Positions 55,756 to 63,652 of a stretch of DNA of 64,000 nucleotides are shown here, one piece after another (the first letter of the stretch is position 1; every line of letters begins with the position of its first letter). Source of the stretch: Betaproteobacteria bacterium (GTDB lineage: Bacteria > Pseudomonadota > Gammaproteobacteria > Burkholderiales > Casimicrobiaceae); assembly GCA_016717855.1 (NCBI GenBank), contig JADKEV010000018.1:62001-126000 (forward strand), given 5' to 3'. A program made the translations under genes and the position numbers. The notes beneath the pieces are model-generated. The model was not told the DNA's origin and did not search any database. It saw only the letters and a list, made by a program, of their open reading frames with translations.

Positions 55756-56813
55756 ATGGCCATGACGTACTCGACCACCCTCGATTCCCACTACTACCGC
55801 GGGTCGGAGCGCGCCGTCGCCGCGTGGCTGCTGGTGTGCTGCGCGCTGGTGTTCGCGATGGTCGTCGTCGGCGGGGTCACCCGCCTGACCCACTCCGGGC
55901 TGTCCATCGTCGAGTGGCAGCCGATCATGGGCACGCTGCCGCCGCTGAACGCGGCCGAGTGGCAGGAAGCGTTCCTGAAGTACCAGCAGACGCCGGAGTT
56001 CAGGAAGGTCAATCACGCGATGGCGCTGGAAGAGTTCAAGGGCATCTTCTGGTGGGAGTACTTTCACCGCCTGCTCGGCCGCGTGATCGGCGTGGTCTTC
56101 CTGCTGCCGCTGCTGTGGTTCGCGGCGCGCCGGCGCATCGACCGCCCGCTGGCGTACAAGCTGGCTGCCATCTTCATCCTGGGGGGGCTGCAGGGGCGAT
56201 GGGCTGGTACATGGTGAAGTCCGGACTGGTCGACGACCCGCGGGTCTCGCAGTACCGGCTGACCGCGCACCTGGGCCTGGCCTTCCTGATCTTCGCCGCG
56301 ATGTTCTGGGTCGCGCTGGACCTGCTATGCCGGCAGGCCGACGCAGGCAGCGCGTGGTCGCCGGCGCGGTTGCGCCACGCGGCGTCCTGGCTCGTCGGGC
56401 TGGTCTTCCTGATGGTGCTCAGCGGCGGCCTGGTCGCCGGCATCCGCGCCGGCTTCGCGTACAACACGTTCCCGCTGATGAACGGGCACTTCGTGCCGCC
56501 CGAGATCCTGATGATCGAGCCGTGGTGGCTGAACTTCTTCTACAACATGGCCACGGTGCAGTTCGACCACCGGCTGCTCGCGTGGCTGCTGGCCGCGCTG
56601 GTGCCGTGGTTCTGGTTCGCGTCGCGCAAGCACGACCTGGCGCCCCGCGCCCGGCTGGGCGCGAACCTGTTGCTGGGCATGCTGGTCATCCAGATCGCGC
56701 TGGGCATATCGACCTTGCTGCTGGTCGTGCCCCTGTCGCTGGCGGCCCTGCACCAGGCGGGCGCGATGCTGCTGTTCGCCGCGGCCCTCTTCACGCGGCA
56801 CGCGTTGCGGTAG
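55756..56813 (+). CDS. ctaA: Haem A synthase CtaA/COX15, frameshifted
   Basis: The N-terminal frame (MAMTYSTTLDSHYYRGSERA) has GGVTRLTHSGLSIVEWQPIMGTLPP and the haem-binding motif WEYFHRLLGRVIG. It slips after FILGGLQG at 56193-56197. Adding one G to the GGGG run continues into AMGWYMVKSGLVDD, then VQFDHRLLAWLLA and LAALHQAGAML, giving about 352 residues. All four haem-ligand His positions of bacterial COX15 are kept. The enzyme oxidises haem O to haem A. It is divergent from the eNOR operon and probably supplies its haem. Confidence 0.9.
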
Positions 56814-56843
56814 AGGCTCTTCGCGCCGCCTGCTTCCGAAGTT

Positions 56844-56990
56844 CCGTAGGATGGGTGGAGCGCAGCGATACCCATCTGGTCGATACGCAACGCACAATTC
56901 CGGTCGCGGCAAAACGCCAACAGGGTGACACCCGCCAGGCGCTCTCCGAACGATCGTGATGGGTATCGCTTTGCTCCGCCCATCCTACGG
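56844..56990. repeat. MITE-like element with 33-bp inverted ends
   Basis: Left end 56844-56876 (starts CCGTAGGATGGGTGGAGC) and right end 56958-56990 (its inverse complement starts CCGTAGGATGGGCGGAGC) match at 30 of 33 positions. The 81-bp interior shows no coding potential. The sequence resembles a widespread short interspersed repeat of beta- and gammaproteobacteria that begins GTAGGATGGGT. It lies between the convergent ctaA and trhA genes, where its hairpin may also stop transcription. No target duplication was clear. Confidence 0.75.
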
Positions 56991-57025
56991 CAGTTGCGGC
57001 GGCATGGACGTGGCGCAGCGCGGCG

Positions 57026-57643
57026 TCACACGACGTAGATGACGATGGCCAGGAAGTGGGCGATGCTGCCGCCGAGCACGAACAGGTGCCAGATGCCGTG
57101 GAAGTGGCGGATGCGCTCGTCGAAGGAATAGAAGGCGATTCCGCCCGTGTACAGGATTCCCCCCGCGATCAACAGGCCGAGTCCGCGCGTTCCGAGTTCC
57201 TCCGCCAGCGGCGAGACGAGGAACGCGCCCATCCACCCCATGCCGACGTAGATGACCACCGACAGGATGCGCGCGCCCTTGCCGAAGATGAACTCCTGGA
57301 CGACGCCCACGCAGGCCAGGCCCCACGCCAGCCCGAAGAACGTCCACCCCAGCGCCCCGCGCAACGTGACCAGGCAGAACGGCGTGTAGGTGCCGGCGAT
57401 CAGGAAGTAGATCGCGCAGTGGTCGAGCTTGCGCAGGACGTCCTTGGCCCTGCCGCGCACGCTGTGGTAGATCGTCGACGCGGCGTAGAGGAAGACCAGC
57501 GTCGCGCCGAAGACGCTGACCGCGACGATCTTCCACGCGTCGCCGGTGCGCGCCGCGGCGGCCACCATGATCACCGTGCCGATCGCGGCGAACACGGCGC
57601 CGGCCAGATGGCTGATGCTGTTGAAACGCTCGCCGTGGTACAT
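57026..57643 (-). CDS. trhA: Haemolysin III/TrhA family (PAQR) membrane protein
   Basis: The start MYHGERFNSISHLAG (57643) is used because the upstream extension is not conserved. The 205-residue protein has seven helices and the PAQR metal-site residues: GERFNSISHLAGA, AASTIYHSVRG (HSxxD-like), KLDHCAIYFLIAGTYTPF, and the C-terminal FHGIWHLFVLGGSIAHF. Such proteins are linked to membrane-fluidity control and are thought to be hydrolases; haemolysis is not established for most. It converges on ctaA, separated by a MITE-like repeat. Confidence 0.88.
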   Translation of the reverse strand: MYHGERFNSISHLAGAVFAAIGTVIMVAAAARTGDAWKIVAVSVFGATLVFLYAASTIYHSVRGRAKDVLRKLDHCAIYFLIAGTYTPFCLVTLRGALGWTFFGLAWGLACVGVVQEFIFGKGARILSVVIYVGMGWMGAFLVSPLAEELGTRGLGLLIAGGILYTGGIAFYSFDERIRHFHGIWHLFVLGGSIAHFLAIVIYVV

Positions 57644-57768
57644 GCCGATTGCCCTTGCGAAATCCGGAGTGGCTGCCCTGCGACACGCTCCTCCCGCAAG
57701 CCGCACGCCGATTGTTGCACGCATCGTTCCGGCGCGGTGGCGAATTCAGGCAGCGGCCCGTGATTTCC

Positions 57769-57785
57769 TGATTTCGGTCAAATCA
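57769..57785. promoter_or_regulatory. Inverted repeat TGATTT-N5-AAATCA upstream of the second cytochrome b fusion
   Basis: TGATTT (57769-57774) and AAATCA (57780-57785) are perfect inverse complements with a 5-bp spacer. A further TGATTTC lies at 57761-57767. It sits 53 bp before the ATG of the cytochrome b-ferredoxin-reductase gene and is a plausible operator. The spacing does not fit Fnr and no regulator is known. Confidence 0.45.
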
Positions 57786-57837
57786 AATGCAAGTCGCGGC
57801 CTGTAAGGTGCGGCATTCCCGAGTTCATCGATCGTTC

Positions 57838-59730
57838 ATGCTGAAGCACATCCAGGCGCTGGGCCAGGCGCTGTTCCTGCGCGTCGAGGCCGGGTTCAAC
57901 ATCCTCTTCGGCGACCGGCTCAATCCGCTCTACTGCCTGGGCGCGATCAGCTACTGGATGTTCTGGATCGTCGTCGCCAGCGGCCTGTACGTCTACGCCT
58001 TCTACGAGACCGGCGTGGAGACGACCTACGCCTCGGTCGAGGCGATGACTCATGGCCAGTGGTACGCCGGCGGCGTCATGCGCAGCCTGCATCGCTATGC
58101 GTCCGAGGCGATGGTGCTGACCATGGGCCTGCACCTGCTCCGCCACTTCGTGTTCGACCGCTATCGCGGGTATCGCGCGTTCTCGTGGATCACCGGCGTC
58201 GTCGTGCTGTGGCTGGCGTTCGTCTCGGGGGTCAACGGCTACATGCTGCCGTGGGACCGGCTGGCGCAGTTCGTGACCACGGCCACCGCCGAATGGTTCG
58301 ACGCGCTGCCGGTGTTTCGCGGATCGCTGGTGCGCAACTTCATCCTGCCCGAGGCGATCACCGACCGCTTCTTTTCGCTGCTCTCGTTCCTCCACATCGG
58401 AATACCGCTGGCCCTGCTGGTCGTCCTGTGGGTGCACACGCAGCGCGTCCCGCGGGCGCGCACGTCGCCGCCCCGGCCGCTGATGCTGGCCTCGCTCGCG
58501 GCGTTGCTCGTGCTGTCGCTGCTCAAGCCCGCGGTGAGCCAGGGGCCCGCGGAACTGAACTCGGTTTCGCCGGCGCTGGACTTCGACTGGTTCCTGCTGC
58601 CCGCCTACCCGCTGATCTACAGCCTGTCGCCGCTGACGCTGTGGTGGCTGGTCGGCAGCGCGACGCTGCTGTTCGTCGCGCTGCACTGGCTGCCGCCCAA
58701 GCGGCGCAGCCGCGGCGCGTCGCTGCAGCTCACGATGCACCCGGGCAATCGCACCGTCGCCGCGCGCGAAGGCGACACGGTGCTCGAGGCCGGGCTGCGC
58801 CACGGCGTGCCCCTGCCCTACGACTGCCGCAATGGCGGCTGCGGCATGTGCAAGTGCACGCTGCTCAACGGCACGCTCGACCATGGCGTGTACCAGGCCG
58901 GCGCGCTGTCCGATGGCGAGCGCGCGCAGGGCAGGTTTCTCGCGTGCACGGCGACCGCGCTCACTGATGTCGAGATCGAGTACGAGGAAGGCGCGGCCGG
59001 CCGCGAGAGCGCCCGGCTCCACACCGCGCGGGTCGAAGCGCTGGAGCGGCTTGCGCCCGACGTGATGCGCATCGGCCTGCGCCTGCCCGACGGCGAGCGC
59101 ATCGCGTTCGTGGCCGGGCAGTTCATCAACATCATCCTGGACGACGGCGAGCGCCGCGCGTACTCGTTCGCCACGCCGCCGGCCGCATCCAGCCGGATCG
59201 AACTGCACGTCCGGCTGCTCCCCGGCGGGCGCTTCACCACCCATGTGTTCAATGTGCTGAAGGTGGGCGACGCCGTGCACTTCGAGGGCCCGCTCGGCGC
59301 GTCGGCGATCACGGATGGCGTCAAGCCGATGATCTTCGTCGCCGGCGCGACCGGGTTCGCGCCGGTAAAGAGCATGCTCGAATACGCGTTCGCGTCCGGC
59401 TTCAAGCGCCCGCTGCTCCTGTACTGGGGCGTGCGCAGCAAGCGCGACCTCTATCTGCCGGACCTGCCGCGGCAGTGGGAGCAGGAGCACCCGAACTTCC
59501 GCTACGTGCCGGTGCTCTCGGAACCCGCGCCCGGCGACCATTGGAACGGGCGGACGGGATTGGTCCACGAGGCGATCCTGGCCGACTTCCCGAACCTGTC
59601 CGGCCACGAGATTTACGCCTGCGGCTCGATGAAAATGGTCGAGGCCGCGCGGCCCGCGTTCATCGCCCACGGGCTCTCCGAGCAGTCGTGCTTCTCCGAC
59701 GCGTTCCTGCCCGCCGCAACCAAGGGGTAA
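57838..59730 (+). CDS. Cytochrome b-[2Fe-2S] ferredoxin-FAD/NAD(P)H reductase fusion
   Basis: This 630-residue protein joins three modules. Residues 1-210 are a b6-type cytochrome b with bis-His pairs H85/H99 and H186/H200, each 14 apart, plus extra helices to about 285. Residues 295-385 are a plant-type ferredoxin with C330, C335, C338 and C370. Residues 395-630 are a ferredoxin-reductase-type flavoprotein with the FAD motif RAYSFATPP and the nucleotide motif VAGATGFAPVKSML, ending in IYACGSMKMVEAAR. It would carry electrons from NAD(P)H through FAD and 2Fe-2S to the b haems and on to quinone or a partner. The frame is intact. Its cytochrome part is a paralogue of that at 49646. Confidence 0.9.
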   Translation: MLKHIQALGQALFLRVEAGFNILFGDRLNPLYCLGAISYWMFWIVVASGLYVYAFYETGVETTYASVEAMTHGQWYAGGVMRSLHRYASEAMVLTMGLHLLRHFVFDRYRGYRAFSWITGVVVLWLAFVSGVNGYMLPWDRLAQFVTTATAEWFDALPVFRGSLVRNFILPEAITDRFFSLLSFLHIGIPLALLVVLWVHTQRVPRARTSPPRPLMLASLAALLVLSLLKPAVSQGPAELNSVSPALDFDWFLLPAYPLIYSLSPLTLWWLVGSATLLFVALHWLPPKRRSRGASLQLTMHPGNRTVAAREGDTVLEAGLRHGVPLPYDCRNGGCGMCKCTLLNGTLDHGVYQAGALSDGERAQGRFLACTATALTDVEIEYEEGAAGRESARLHTARVEALERLAPDVMRIGLRLPDGERIAFVAGQFINIILDDGERRAYSFATPPAASSRIELHVRLLPGGRFTTHVFNVLKVGDAVHFEGPLGASAITDGVKPMIFVAGATGFAPVKSMLEYAFASGFKRPLLLYWGVRSKRDLYLPDLPRQWEQEHPNFRYVPVLSEPAPGDHWNGRTGLVHEAILADFPNLSGHEIYACGSMKMVEAARPAFIAHGLSEQSCFSDAFLPAATKG

Positions 59731-59738
59731 ACTGCAGC

Positions 59739-60047
59739 ATGCTCGCACCCATCACCGAAGACCTCGTCCGCGACGCGCTGTCCACCGTCATCGATCCCGA
59801 AGCGGGGATGAACATCGTCGATCTCGGGCTCGTCTACAGGATCGAGATCGCGGACGAACGCATTCACGTCAGGATGACGATGACCACGCCGGCTTGTCCG
59901 ATGGGCGACATGATCCTCGACCAGGCGCATGCGGCGATCTCGACCATCGCGCCGGACGGCGCGATCGAGCTCGAACTGGTGTGGGATCCGCCCTGGACGC
60001 CGGCGCTGATGTCGGAGAACGCGCGCGGTTTCTTCGGCTGGAACTAG
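59739..60047 (+). CDS. MIP18/DUF59-family iron-sulfur assembly protein
   Basis: The 102-residue protein has the DUF59 core: ITEDLVRDALSTVIDPEAGMNIVDLGLVY, the conserved Thr-x-Pro-Cys region MTTPACPMG, and VWDPPWTPALMSENAR at the end. It resembles SufT/PaaD and assists Fe-S cluster insertion. It starts 8 bp after the ferredoxin-reductase fusion, so the two are co-translated, and it may mature the 2Fe-2S centre of that protein or of the 4Fe-4S fusion at 49646. Confidence 0.88.
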   Translation: MLAPITEDLVRDALSTVIDPEAGMNIVDLGLVYRIEIADERIHVRMTMTTPACPMGDMILDQAHAAISTIAPDGAIELELVWDPPWTPALMSENARGFFGWN

Positions 60048-60093
60048 CGGCCGCCATGCGCCGCACCCCTCCCACATCGCTCGGCGGGACGCG

Positions 60094-61218
60094 TTGACCA
60101 GCGCTGCCCGCGCCGGCATTCCGCCGGCCTTGCGCGCCCCGCTGCTGATCGGCGCCTTCGTGTCGCTGGCCGCGGGCGTCGGCGCCGGGCTGGCGCGGAT
60201 GGGTTGGGATGAGCCGGCGGCCGTCGCCGCGCTGATCGCGTGGCACGGCCCGCTGATGATCTGCGGTTTCTTCGGCACCGTGATCAGCCTGGAGCGGGCG
60301 GTCGCGCTGGGCGCGCGCTGGACCTATCTCGGACCGCTGTTCGCGGCGATCGGCGGCCTCACGCTTGTGATGGGCGGCCCGGCCGTCGCCGCGACGGCAT
60401 CGCTGACCCTGGGCAGCCTCGTGCTCGTGGCCGCGTCATGGGTCGTCCACCGGATGCAACCCGAGCTGCACACGCTGACCATCCTGATCGCGGCGGCCTG
60501 CTGGGCGGCGGGCAATGCGCTCCTCGCGGTCACCGGCGCGGTCGCTCCCGCGCTGCCCTGGTGGATCGTGTTCCTGGTGCTGACCATCGCCGGGGAGCGG
60601 CTGGAGTTGTCACGCTTCCTGCCACCCTCGCCGATCGCGCGCCGGGTCTTCGCCGTGCTGGTTGGAGCCATGGTCGTGGGCGCGCTGCTGGCAGCGCTCG
60701 AGCCGGTACGCGGCTGGATCCCGTTCGCCGGCGCGCTGCTGGGGCTGGCGCTGTGGCTGGGCAAGCAGGACATCGCGCGGCGCACCGTGAAGGAACGCGG
60801 ACTGACCGGCTTCATCGGCGCCTGCCTGCTCTCCGGTTACGCGTGGCTGGCGTTCGGCGCCGTCATGCTGTTCGCCAACGGCGCGGCGCCCGACGCGTGG
60901 CGCTGGGACGCGGGGCTGCACGCGATCCTGATCGGCTTCGTCTTCGCGATGGTGTTCGGCCACGCGCCCATCATCTTCCCGTCGGTATTGCGGGTCACGG
61001 TTCCCTGGCACTGGACGTTCTACGTGCCGCTGGCGCTGCTGCATGCGTCGCTGCTGCTGCGCGTCGCCGGGGACCTGGCGCAGTCGCTGCCGCTGCGTGC
61101 CCATGGCGGCGCGGCCAACGCAGTCGCCCTGGCGACGTTCGTGCTCTCGACGATCGCGGCTGTCGTGCGCGGGCGGATCGCCAGGGCCAGGAAGGGCCTG
61201 CCCGGCGGCGGCCGTTGA
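60094..61218 (+). CDS. Multi-helix NnrS-like membrane protein
   Basis: The protein starts at TTG 60094; there is no ATG or GTG in frame before the first helix. It has 374 residues and about 12 helices. A motif HAILIGFVFAMVFGHAPIIFPSVLRVTVPW resembles the His-rich region of NnrS, and another His lies in LIAWHGPLMICGFFGTVISLERAV. NnrS proteins are haem- and copper-containing membrane proteins linked to NO relief. It follows the MIP18-like gene by 46 bp and ends 14 bp before the stop of nsrR. I call it NnrS-like by pattern, not by full homology. Confidence 0.7.
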   Translation: MTSAARAGIPPALRAPLLIGAFVSLAAGVGAGLARMGWDEPAAVAALIAWHGPLMICGFFGTVISLERAVALGARWTYLGPLFAAIGGLTLVMGGPAVAATASLTLGSLVLVAASWVVHRMQPELHTLTILIAAACWAAGNALLAVTGAVAPALPWWIVFLVLTIAGERLELSRFLPPSPIARRVFAVLVGAMVVGALLAALEPVRGWIPFAGALLGLALWLGKQDIARRTVKERGLTGFIGACLLSGYAWLAFGAVMLFANGAAPDAWRWDAGLHAILIGFVFAMVFGHAPIIFPSVLRVTVPWHWTFYVPLALLHASLLLRVAGDLAQSLPLRAHGGAANAVALATFVLSTIAAVVRGRIARARKGLPGGGR

Positions 61219-61232
61219 CGCCGCGCCGCGGA

Positions 61233-61667
61233 TCAGCGGCGCACCAGCGCCCGCTGCAACCCGCGCGGCCGGTCGACGAGGTCGGCGAGCGTGTGCCGGT
61301 CGAGGGCGACGTACAGCGCATCGAATGCATCCACCAGGATGCCCTGCAGCCGGCACGACGACGCGATCCGGCAACCATGCGGCTCTTGCGACAGGCATTC
61401 CACGATGGGCGCGTCGCCCTCGCTGGTCCGCACGATCTCCCCGAGGCGGATGTCCTCCGGCGCCCGGGCCAGGCGCACGCCGCCGCCCTTGCCGCGCACG
61501 GACTCCACGATGCCCGCCCGCGCGAGCTGGTGCACGACCTTCATCAGGTGGTTCCCGGAAATTCCGTACGCCTGCGCGATCTCGGGAATGGTCGCGAGGC
61601 GCGACCGGTCGAGCGCCAGGTACATCAGGACGCGCAGCGTGTAATCGGAAAAGACGGTAAGTCGCAT
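61233..61667 (-). CDS. nsrR: NsrR, Rrf2-family nitric-oxide-sensing repressor
   Basis: The start MRLTVFSDYTLRVLMYLAL (61667) is fixed by the family's conserved N-terminus. The 144-residue protein has the Rrf2 winged helix (ATIPEIAQAYGISGNHLMKVVHQL, VRGKGGGVRLAR) and a cysteine trio C91, C99 and C105 that ligates the [Fe-S] cluster, in VECLSQEPHGCRIASSC. NO damages the cluster and releases the operators. Two NsrR-type sites lie in the divergent gap directly upstream, so it should control itself and the DUF2249-nnrS genes. Confidence 0.93.
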   Translation of the reverse strand: MRLTVFSDYTLRVLMYLALDRSRLATIPEIAQAYGISGNHLMKVVHQLARAGIVESVRGKGGGVRLARAPEDIRLGEIVRTSEGDAPIVECLSQEPHGCRIASSCRLQGILVDAFDALYVALDRHTLADLVDRPRGLQRALVRR

Positions 61668-61676
61668 GTGGATTAT

Positions 61677-61699
61677 AAGATGTATTGAATATATTGCTT
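61677..61699. promoter_or_regulatory. NsrR-type operator 1
   Basis: An 11-1-11 dyad begins AAGATGTATTG and ends in CTT. The left arm matches the NsrR consensus AAGATGCATTT at 9 of 11 positions, and the right arm at 6 of 11. It lies 9 bp upstream of the nsrR ATG and overlaps the -35 of the nnrS-direction promoter. Confidence 0.75.
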
Positions 61700-61722
61700 T
61701 TGCACGCCGGCGAGCGTAACAT
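61694..61722 (+). promoter_or_regulatory. Sigma-70-like promoter for DUF2249-nnrS
   Basis: TTGCTT (61694-61699), a 17-bp spacer and TAACAT (61717-61722) form a plausible promoter pointing to the DUF2249 gene. It lies between the two NsrR-type operators, so repressor bound at both would block it. The transcript start would be near 61729. Confidence 0.6.
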
Positions 61723-61723
61723 G

Positions 61724-61746
61724 AAGATGTATTGATGGTACAGCTT
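61724..61746. promoter_or_regulatory. NsrR-type operator 2
   Basis: This second 11-1-11 dyad begins with the same AAGATGTATTG and ends in CTT. The right arm matches the consensus at 6 of 11 positions. It starts 47 bp after operator 1 and covers the likely transcription start. The repeated half-site supports a genuine NsrR operator pair. Confidence 0.72.
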
Positions 61747-61867
61747 TCCATCGCTGTCTTGCCGGCCCCGACCGCGGCAGCGGAAAGCCGGGTTCGATCC
61801 CGCTCCATCGTCACCGGCCCGGAGCGCCCGCGCGCCCTGAACTTCGATCACCGCAGGAGCCAGAACC

Positions 61868-62221
61868 ATGTCCCAGCCCGCGCACAGCCACCTTTCGCCC
61901 GACGCCATCTATCCATTCGACGCCCGCGGCGTCGCGAAGCGCTTCCGCCACGCCGCGATATTCGGGGCGCTCGACGCCCTGCACCCCGGCGAGACGATGC
62001 GCTTCGTCAACGACCATGATCCGCTGCCGCTTGCTGGACCAGCTCGCCACGCGGTACGCCGAAGCGCTGTCGATCCGCTACGTGCAGCGCGACCCCGGCG
62101 CGAATCTCGGCCAAGGTGGAGTTCGTCTACGCCTTCGAACACGAACAGCCCGGCTGCTGCCGGCGCCGGCTGGCCGCGCTGGCGCCAGCCACCGGCGCAC
62201 GACGCCCGCCCAATGCCATGA
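61868..62221 (+). CDS. DUF2249 protein, frameshifted
   Basis: The first frame (from MSQPAHSHLSPDAIYPFDARG) has the DUF2249 pattern HAAIFGALDALHPGETMRFVNDHDPLPL. It slips near 62030-62034; the next frame then gives LDQLATRYAEALSIRYVQRDPGA. A second slip near 62100-62105 gives AKVEFVYAFEHEQPGCC, and a third returns to the starting frame, which ends at 62219-62221. The net change is zero, so the span is 118 codons. The stop overlaps the next ATG (ATGA). It lies downstream of two NsrR-type sites. Confidence 0.7.
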   Translation: MSQPAHSHLSPDAIYPFDARGVAKRFRHAAIFGALDALHPGETMRFVNDHDPLPLAGPARHAVRRSAVDPLRAARPRRESRPRWSSSTPSNTNSPAAAGAGWPRWRQPPAHDARPMP

Positions 62222-63425
62222 AAGGCCGCAGCATGCTCCTAGCATTGAAGAACCCAGGACGCGGCCGAATCCGGCTGCCGGCGGCTTCGCCCTCTGGAAC
62301 CTCGGCTTCCGGCCCTTCTACCTGCTGGCCAGCGCCTTCGCCGCGCTCTCGGTCCTGCTCTGGATCGCCCAGTACGCAGGTTGGTTGCCGGCTGCTTACC
62401 TGCGCACGCCGGCGTGGCACGGCCACGAAATGCTGTACGGCTACGCGCTGGCGGTGGTGGCGGGATTCCTGCTGACGGCCGTGCGCAACTGGACCGGGAA
62501 GCCGACGCCCTCCGGCGCGCCGCTGATCGCCCTCGCCCTGCTCTGGCTGGCCGGCCGCGCTCTGGTACTGACGCCCTTCGCGCTGACGGCAGCCGTGGTC
62601 AACGCGGCGTTCCCGGTCGCCGTCGCGATCGGGATCGGCATCCCCATCGTGCAGAGCCGGAACAAGCGGAACTACTTTTTCATCGCGCTCCTGCTGTTGA
62701 TGGGGCTCGCCGTGCTGGCCCTGCACCTGTCGAACATGGGCATCGTTGCCTGGCCCGAGCGCGCGAGCCTGCAGGTCGGCCTCGATGTCGTGCTGTTCAT
62801 CCTGGCCGTGATGGGCGGACGGGTGATCCCGATGTTCACCAACAACGGCGTGCCGGGCGCAAACGCCACGCGCCACCCGCTGGTCGAAAAACTCGCGCTG
62901 GGCAGCGTGCTCGCCGTGCTCGGCGCCGACCTGCTGCAAGCCCCGCCGGCAGTCATCGCCGTGCTGGCGCTGGCGGCCGCGCTGGCCCACGCCGCGCGCC
63001 TCACTCTCTGGCAACCCTGGCGCACGACGGCCAAGCCCATCGTCTGGGTCCTGCACCTGGCCTATGGCTGGATCGTCGTCCATCTGCTGCTGCGCGGATT
63101 CGCGGCGCTGGGCCTGGTCAGCGAACTGTTCGCGGTGCACGCACTGACCGTCGGGGCGATCGGGGGCATGACCATCGGGATGATGACCCGCACCGCGCGC
63201 GGCCACACCGGGCGGCCGCTGGTGGTGGACCGCTTCGAAGTCGCCTGCTACGTGCTCGTCGCGCTCGCCGCGGCGGTACGCGTCTTCGGCGGCATGCTGG
63301 CGCCCCAGGCCTACCTGGCGATGCTCATCGCCTCCGGCCTTTGCTGGTCCACCGCGTTCGCGCTGTACGCGGTGCGCTACTGGCCAGTGTTGACGCGGCC
63401 GCGCCTGGACGGCAAACCGGGCTAG
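62218..63425 (+). CDS. nnrS: NnrS-family membrane protein, frame uncertain at its start
   Basis: The main frame is a 12-helix protein with the NnrS signature GGFALWNLGFRPFYLLASAFAALS, the His motif AWHGHEMLYGYALAVVAGFLLTAVRNWTG and GMTIGMMTRTARGHTGRPL. It has no ATG before the first helix. The best start is ATG 62218 (MKGRSML), which overlaps the DUF2249 stop but lies in another frame, so one more indel at about 62233-62290 is assumed. NnrS contains haem and copper and lowers NO stress. The repaired length is about 402 residues, typical for the family. Confidence 0.85.
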
Positions 63426-63450
63426 CGCAACGTTCGCAAAGGAGCCGCAC

Positions 63451-63558
63451 ATGGCCATCAGACATGCAGCATCCGGTGAGATCGTCAGCGTCCGCCCGCC
63501 GGGTGCGCCGCTCGACGATTCGCAATCGACAACCCTGCTGCGCGAAGGGCAAAGGTGA
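63451..63558 (+). pseudogene. Short remnant of a cupin-like protein
   Basis: A strong ribosome-binding site (AAAGGAG) precedes the ATG at 63451. The 35 residues MAIRHAASGEIVSVRPPGAP and onward resemble the N-terminus of small cupins found in betaproteobacteria, but the frame stops (TGA 63556-63558) before any cupin barrel. No continuation is seen in the other frames. It is probably a truncated gene. Confidence 0.45.
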
Positions 63559-63652
63559 CGCGGGGCTCGTCGCCGACGGGCACGGCGGCCCTCGGATCAG
63601 CCCGGGTTGCCTGGGGCCGGATCGGGTGCTGCGCGGTATCGGTACGCCGGGA

